DNA of 9,017 bases. Origin: Gammaproteobacteria bacterium. Lineage in GTDB: Bacteria > Pseudomonadota > Gammaproteobacteria > Diplorickettsiales > Diplorickettsiaceae. Where the stretch lies: contig JABDBU010000027.1 in NCBI GenBank assembly GCA_013288455.1, positions 1-9,017 of the forward strand, in the 5' to 3' direction. Below the pieces are notes generated by a model. The model saw nothing but the letters and a program-made list of their open reading frames with translations. It searched no databases and had not been told where the DNA came from. Positions 6,857-9,017 of the stretch are shown here, piece after piece. Position 1 is the first letter of the stretch. The number at the start of each line of letters is the position of its first letter. A program made the position numbers and the translations under genes.

Positions 6857-8221
6857 TTATGGATCAAGAATCGTAGGTGTAACAAATATTAAAAGCTCAT
6901 TTAGCGCATCACTATTCGTTTTGTATTGAAATAAAGGTCCTATGATGGGTAATGTGCCTAAAAAAGGCACCCGCTGTGTGGATTGGCTTTGTGTATGTTC
7001 ATGGATGCCACCTAGCACTACCGTTTCTCCACTTTTTAGCATAACCTGTGTTTTAATGCCGCGCGCTTTGATGGCAGGCACATTTAAGACAGTAAAATTA
7101 CTAGGCTGATCTTGATTAACGGCCAAATCTAGCATCAATTGACGACCAGGCATTATCTTCGGTGTTACCTTTAGGGCGAGTACCGCTTTTTTAAACACGA
7201 TATTGACGGAACCGTCAGCCGCTTTCCCTTGATAAGGGATGTCTTCACCCGTTTCTATGTAAGCCGGCTGTTGATCTGCCGTGATTAAATGTGGGGTGGA
7301 AATAACCTGTGCGCCACCTTCACTCTCTAAGGCGGATAATTCTAGATCTAACAACGCGTGTCTGCCAAGTCGTATTAAGTTCAAACCCAGCGATAGGCCT
7401 CCTTCCCCCGTAGAATTTTCCGTAGCGATGGGTAAATCCATCGTTAAATAAGAGAGTGTAGAGGTGTCATCGCCAGTCTTTCCATGTACCTTAGAATTCG
7501 ATGGGACGACGCTGTGCGTAGGGGGTAATGTTAGACCAAAGTGAATACCTAAGTCTTTCTTTTTACTGCGGTCTATACTGACAACGCGCGCTTCAATGGA
7601 TATTTGTTGGGTAGGTCGATCGAGTTTTTTAATTACTGCTTCTATCTGTAGTAATTTATGCTGTGAATCTCTTATCCAAAGGCTATTAGTACGTTTGTCT
7701 ATGAAGACACTTCCTTGAGGAGATAGAAGCGAATTATTTTTATCTTTTAATATAGTCGCTACATCACTTGCTTCTCCGTAACGGATTTGTAAAAACTTGT
7801 AGAGCAAAGGTACTGAATTTTTTTGTTGAATTTGCATCTCTAAGCGCTGTTTTTTTAGCCGTAAAGCTTCACTTTCTGTAGTGATGAACCAGCCGTTCGG
7901 GATGGCGCGTTTGGATAAGCCTTGTGTTTCTAAAATAAGATCTAATGCTTGCTGCCACGGCATATTATCTAAGTGAAGCGTCAAATGACCTTTTATTTTA
8001 TCGTCTACAATTAGGTTATATCCGCTGAATTCGGATAATAATTGTAACGCGGTTCGTATTTTAACATCTTCAAAATTTAAAGTTAATTTGTGATTCGGTA
8101 TTTCAATTAGTGGATTTAGATTTGATAAATCTGTCGCAAATATAATGACAGGGAAAAATAATACTAAAAAATACAATATTAATTTTTTATTAAAATAACG
8201 GAAGTTTTTCATGTTAATCAT
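6857..8221 (-). CDS. pilQ: Type IV pilus secretin PilQ, short form without AMIN domains
   Basis: Outer-membrane secretin that forms the pore for the type IV pilus or a DNA-uptake pseudopilus. Order of parts: signal peptide with hydrophobic core at residues 13-28 and a likely cut after IFA (29); STN/N0 domain about 47-105; NolW/N1 domain about 140-202 (FLQIRYGEASDVATILKD); secretin barrel about 207-453. The barrel includes GGAQVISTPHLITAD and the family signature VPFLGTLPIIGPLF (418-431). At 454 aa it is much shorter than typical PilQ (about 700 aa); the N-terminal AMIN domains that bind peptidoglycan are missing. It resembles E. coli HofQ in size. The ATG at 8219-8221 overlaps the pilP stop. 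An in-frame ATG at 8210-8212 (Met4) is the better start if GGA at 8222-8224 is the ribosome binding site. The open frame is intact. Confidence 0.93.
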   Translation of the reverse strand: MINMKNFRYFNKKLILYFLVLFFPVIIFATDLSNLNPLIEIPNHKLTLNFEDVKIRTALQLLSEFSGYNLIVDDKIKGHLTLHLDNMPWQQALDLILETQGLSKRAIPNGWFITTESEALRLKKQRLEMQIQQKNSVPLLYKFLQIRYGEASDVATILKDKNNSLLSPQGSVFIDKRTNSLWIRDSQHKLLQIEAVIKKLDRPTQQISIEARVVSIDRSKKKDLGIHFGLTLPPTHSVVPSNSKVHGKTGDDTSTLSYLTMDLPIATENSTGEGGLSLGLNLIRLGRHALLDLELSALESEGGAQVISTPHLITADQQPAYIETGEDIPYQGKAADGSVNIVFKKAVLALKVTPKIMPGRQLMLDLAVNQDQPSNFTVLNVPAIKARGIKTQVMLKSGETVVLGGIHEHTQSQSTQRVPFLGTLPIIGPLFQYKTNSDALNELLIFVTPTILDP

Positions 8222-8591
8222 TCCGATTTTTTTTGGCGATCATCATAGTTATTTCTTTGTCATTTTTACTTAATAAAATTTTTTCTCTATCGATTCGGAT
8301 AATATTGAAATTTTCCTGTCCAATTGTGTCGCCAAGTTCAACTTTATAAATATTTTTATTTAAAATTTGAATCAATCCAAATTTTCTTTCGCTTAGATTC
8401 GAACTAATAAATCCACGCATTTCTAATTGTTTTATAGAGTAATTCGTTAAAGGATTTTCATCGCTCGTATATAGTTTTTTGTAATTATATATGTTTTTTT
8501 GTAATTTATTTTTAAACGCAGTATTAAATAAATTACCATCATTTTGATAAATATCTAGCAGTATAGATAATTTTCCTTGTATATCTGGCAT
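8214..8591 (-). CDS. pilP: PilP-like domain; no signal peptide, probably in-frame fusion with the PilO C-terminus
   Basis: PilP normally is a periplasmic lipoprotein linking the PilN/PilO inner-membrane complex to PilQ. Residues about 46-110 match it: NPLTNYSIKQLEMRG, then FGLIQ, then YKVELGDTIGQENFNIIRI and a short C-terminus. The position immediately before pilQ agrees. The N-terminus does not fit. From the ATG at 8589-8591 it reads MPDIQGKLSILLDIYQ, with no hydrophobic segment and no lipobox Cys; such a protein could not be exported alone. LSILLDIYQ instead resembles the final beta strand of PilO. The frame is open back only to 8621, where a TAA (8622-8624) precedes it, and has no other ATG. 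It overlaps pilO by 53 nt in another frame. I infer that it is the 3' part of a frameshifted pilO-pilP fusion. It ends 8 nt inside pilQ. The stretch is very AT-rich. Confidence 0.75.
   Translation of the reverse strand: MPDIQGKLSILLDIYQNDGNLFNTAFKNKLQKNIYNYKKLYTSDENPLTNYSIKQLEMRGFISSNLSERKFGLIQILNKNIYKVELGDTIGQENFNIIRIDREKILLSKNDKEITMMIAKKNRND
8222..8224 (-). promoter_or_regulatory. Candidate ribosome binding site of pilQ
   Basis: GGA on the minus strand is adjacent to the first pilQ ATG but 9 nt before the second one (8210-8212). It favours the second, which also places the signal peptide at the very N-terminus. Short match, so weak evidence. Confidence 0.35.
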
Positions 8592-9017
8592 TGCGTTTTT
8601 GGAATAAAAAAAATCGGCATTTTAATTTTTTTAACAGAAATGGATAGTTCATATTTATAATTTTATATAAAAATGCATTGATATTTTTTTTGTCGCCTTC
8701 TAATGAAATTTCTATTGGATATTCTATAAAGACAGTTTGTTTTTTTATTGGAAGTAGTGTGACATGATAGTTTATCTGGCTTCTTTCAAACATCTTTCCA
8801 TTGAGGAGCGTCAATAAAACATCGCTATCATTATTTTTTTTTGTATCGCTAGCAGCAAATGAAAATTTTTGTTTTAAAAAATTCAGTTTTTTTATATATA
8901 AATAGTAATTTGAATGAATTTTTTTTCCTATGAATTGCATCCTTAAGTTGATTATCTGAGAGTGCAATAATCGTCTATGTATAAGTGCTTTGCGAAGATA
9001 AAATTCGTATCCAAATA
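8539..9017 (-). CDS. pilO: PilO, partial (cut by right edge) with an apparent frameshift near its C-terminus
   Basis: PilO is an inner-membrane protein with a periplasmic coiled coil and ferredoxin-like domain, partner of PilN and PilP. The frame is open to the right edge, so the cytoplasmic end and membrane segment are outside. The visible 158 residues begin with a helical stretch (LRKALIHRRLL, then KKLNFLKQKFSF). A domain typical of PilO follows: FIEYPIEISLEGDKKNINAF, then LYKIINMNYPF. The last residues after the 8-T tract (8606-8613) are a basic, structureless tail, FQKRNARYTRKIIYTARYLSK region. The expected PilO ending is found instead in the pilP frame (LSILLDIYQ). A +1 shift in the A4 (8620-8623) or T8 (8606-8613) tract restores it. 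A TTG at 8965-8967 could serve as a start, but upstream codons look like the same protein. Identification rests on gene order and domain pattern. Confidence 0.68.
   Translation of the reverse strand, partial: FGYEFYLRKALIHRRLLHSQIINLRMQFIGKKIHSNYYLYIKKLNFLKQKFSFAASDTKKNNDSDVLLTLLNGKMFERSQINYHVTLLPIKKQTVFIEYPIEISLEGDKKNINAFLYKIINMNYPFLLKKLKCRFFLFQKRNARYTRKIIYTARYLSK

Noticed and set aside
8589..8591. ATG as the genuine start of an independent pilP
   Set aside because: The resulting protein lacks any export signal and starts in the middle of what looks like the PilO C-terminal strand; kept only as a nominal start.
8626..8632. A AAA AAA slippery heptamer in pilO (minus strand) as a programmed -1 frameshift site
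   Set aside because: A -1 shift enters a frame that stops within about 25 codons and is not the pilP frame; reaching pilP needs +1 downstream of the TAA at 8622-8624.

Overview
The window reads as a chromosomal segment of a gammaproteobacterium, most likely an intracellular member of the Legionellales (Coxiella/Rickettsiella-like). This is an inference from the gene set: Mpl, a PPi-type phosphofructokinase, PilO/P/Q, a C2/LexA-fold regulator and moderate-to-low G+C. No database search supports it. Coding is dense; the longest gap without a gene is about 216 bp, and no rRNA, tRNA, CRISPR array or transposase was seen.

Left part: on the minus strand mpl (peptidoglycan recycling) runs into the start of ribD (riboflavin synthesis) with an ATGA overlap; ribD leaves the window after 54 codons. 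A divergent intergenic region holds a 98-bp, relatively G+C-rich imperfect palindrome. To its right a PPi-dependent phosphofructokinase gene (pfp) lies on the plus strand, followed by an AT-rich hairpin and T tract. Next comes a plus-strand HTH regulator with a LexA/CI-type C-terminal domain. In it the catalytic Ser, the catalytic Lys and the Ala-Gly cleavage site all appear replaced. Its upstream DNA carries inverted and direct repeats that look like an operator.

Middle part: a minus-strand operon, FUSC-family membrane protein - hemE - Sfp-type phosphopantetheinyl transferase, with a recognisable promoter (TTGAGT-18-TATAAA) just upstream.

Right part: the end of a type IV pilus assembly locus on the minus strand, pilO - pilP - pilQ, the usual gene order. 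pilQ encodes a short secretin without AMIN domains. The pilO/pilP junction is the most unusual place in the window. The PilP-like frame has no signal peptide or lipobox, and its first residues look like the missing C-terminus of PilO. The annotated-looking end of pilO is a basic tail that looks out of frame. A single-nucleotide (+1) frame change at a homopolymer would join them into one PilO-PilP fusion. This part is also strikingly AT-rich (roughly 25-28% G+C by eye, against about 40% elsewhere). pilO continues past the right edge.
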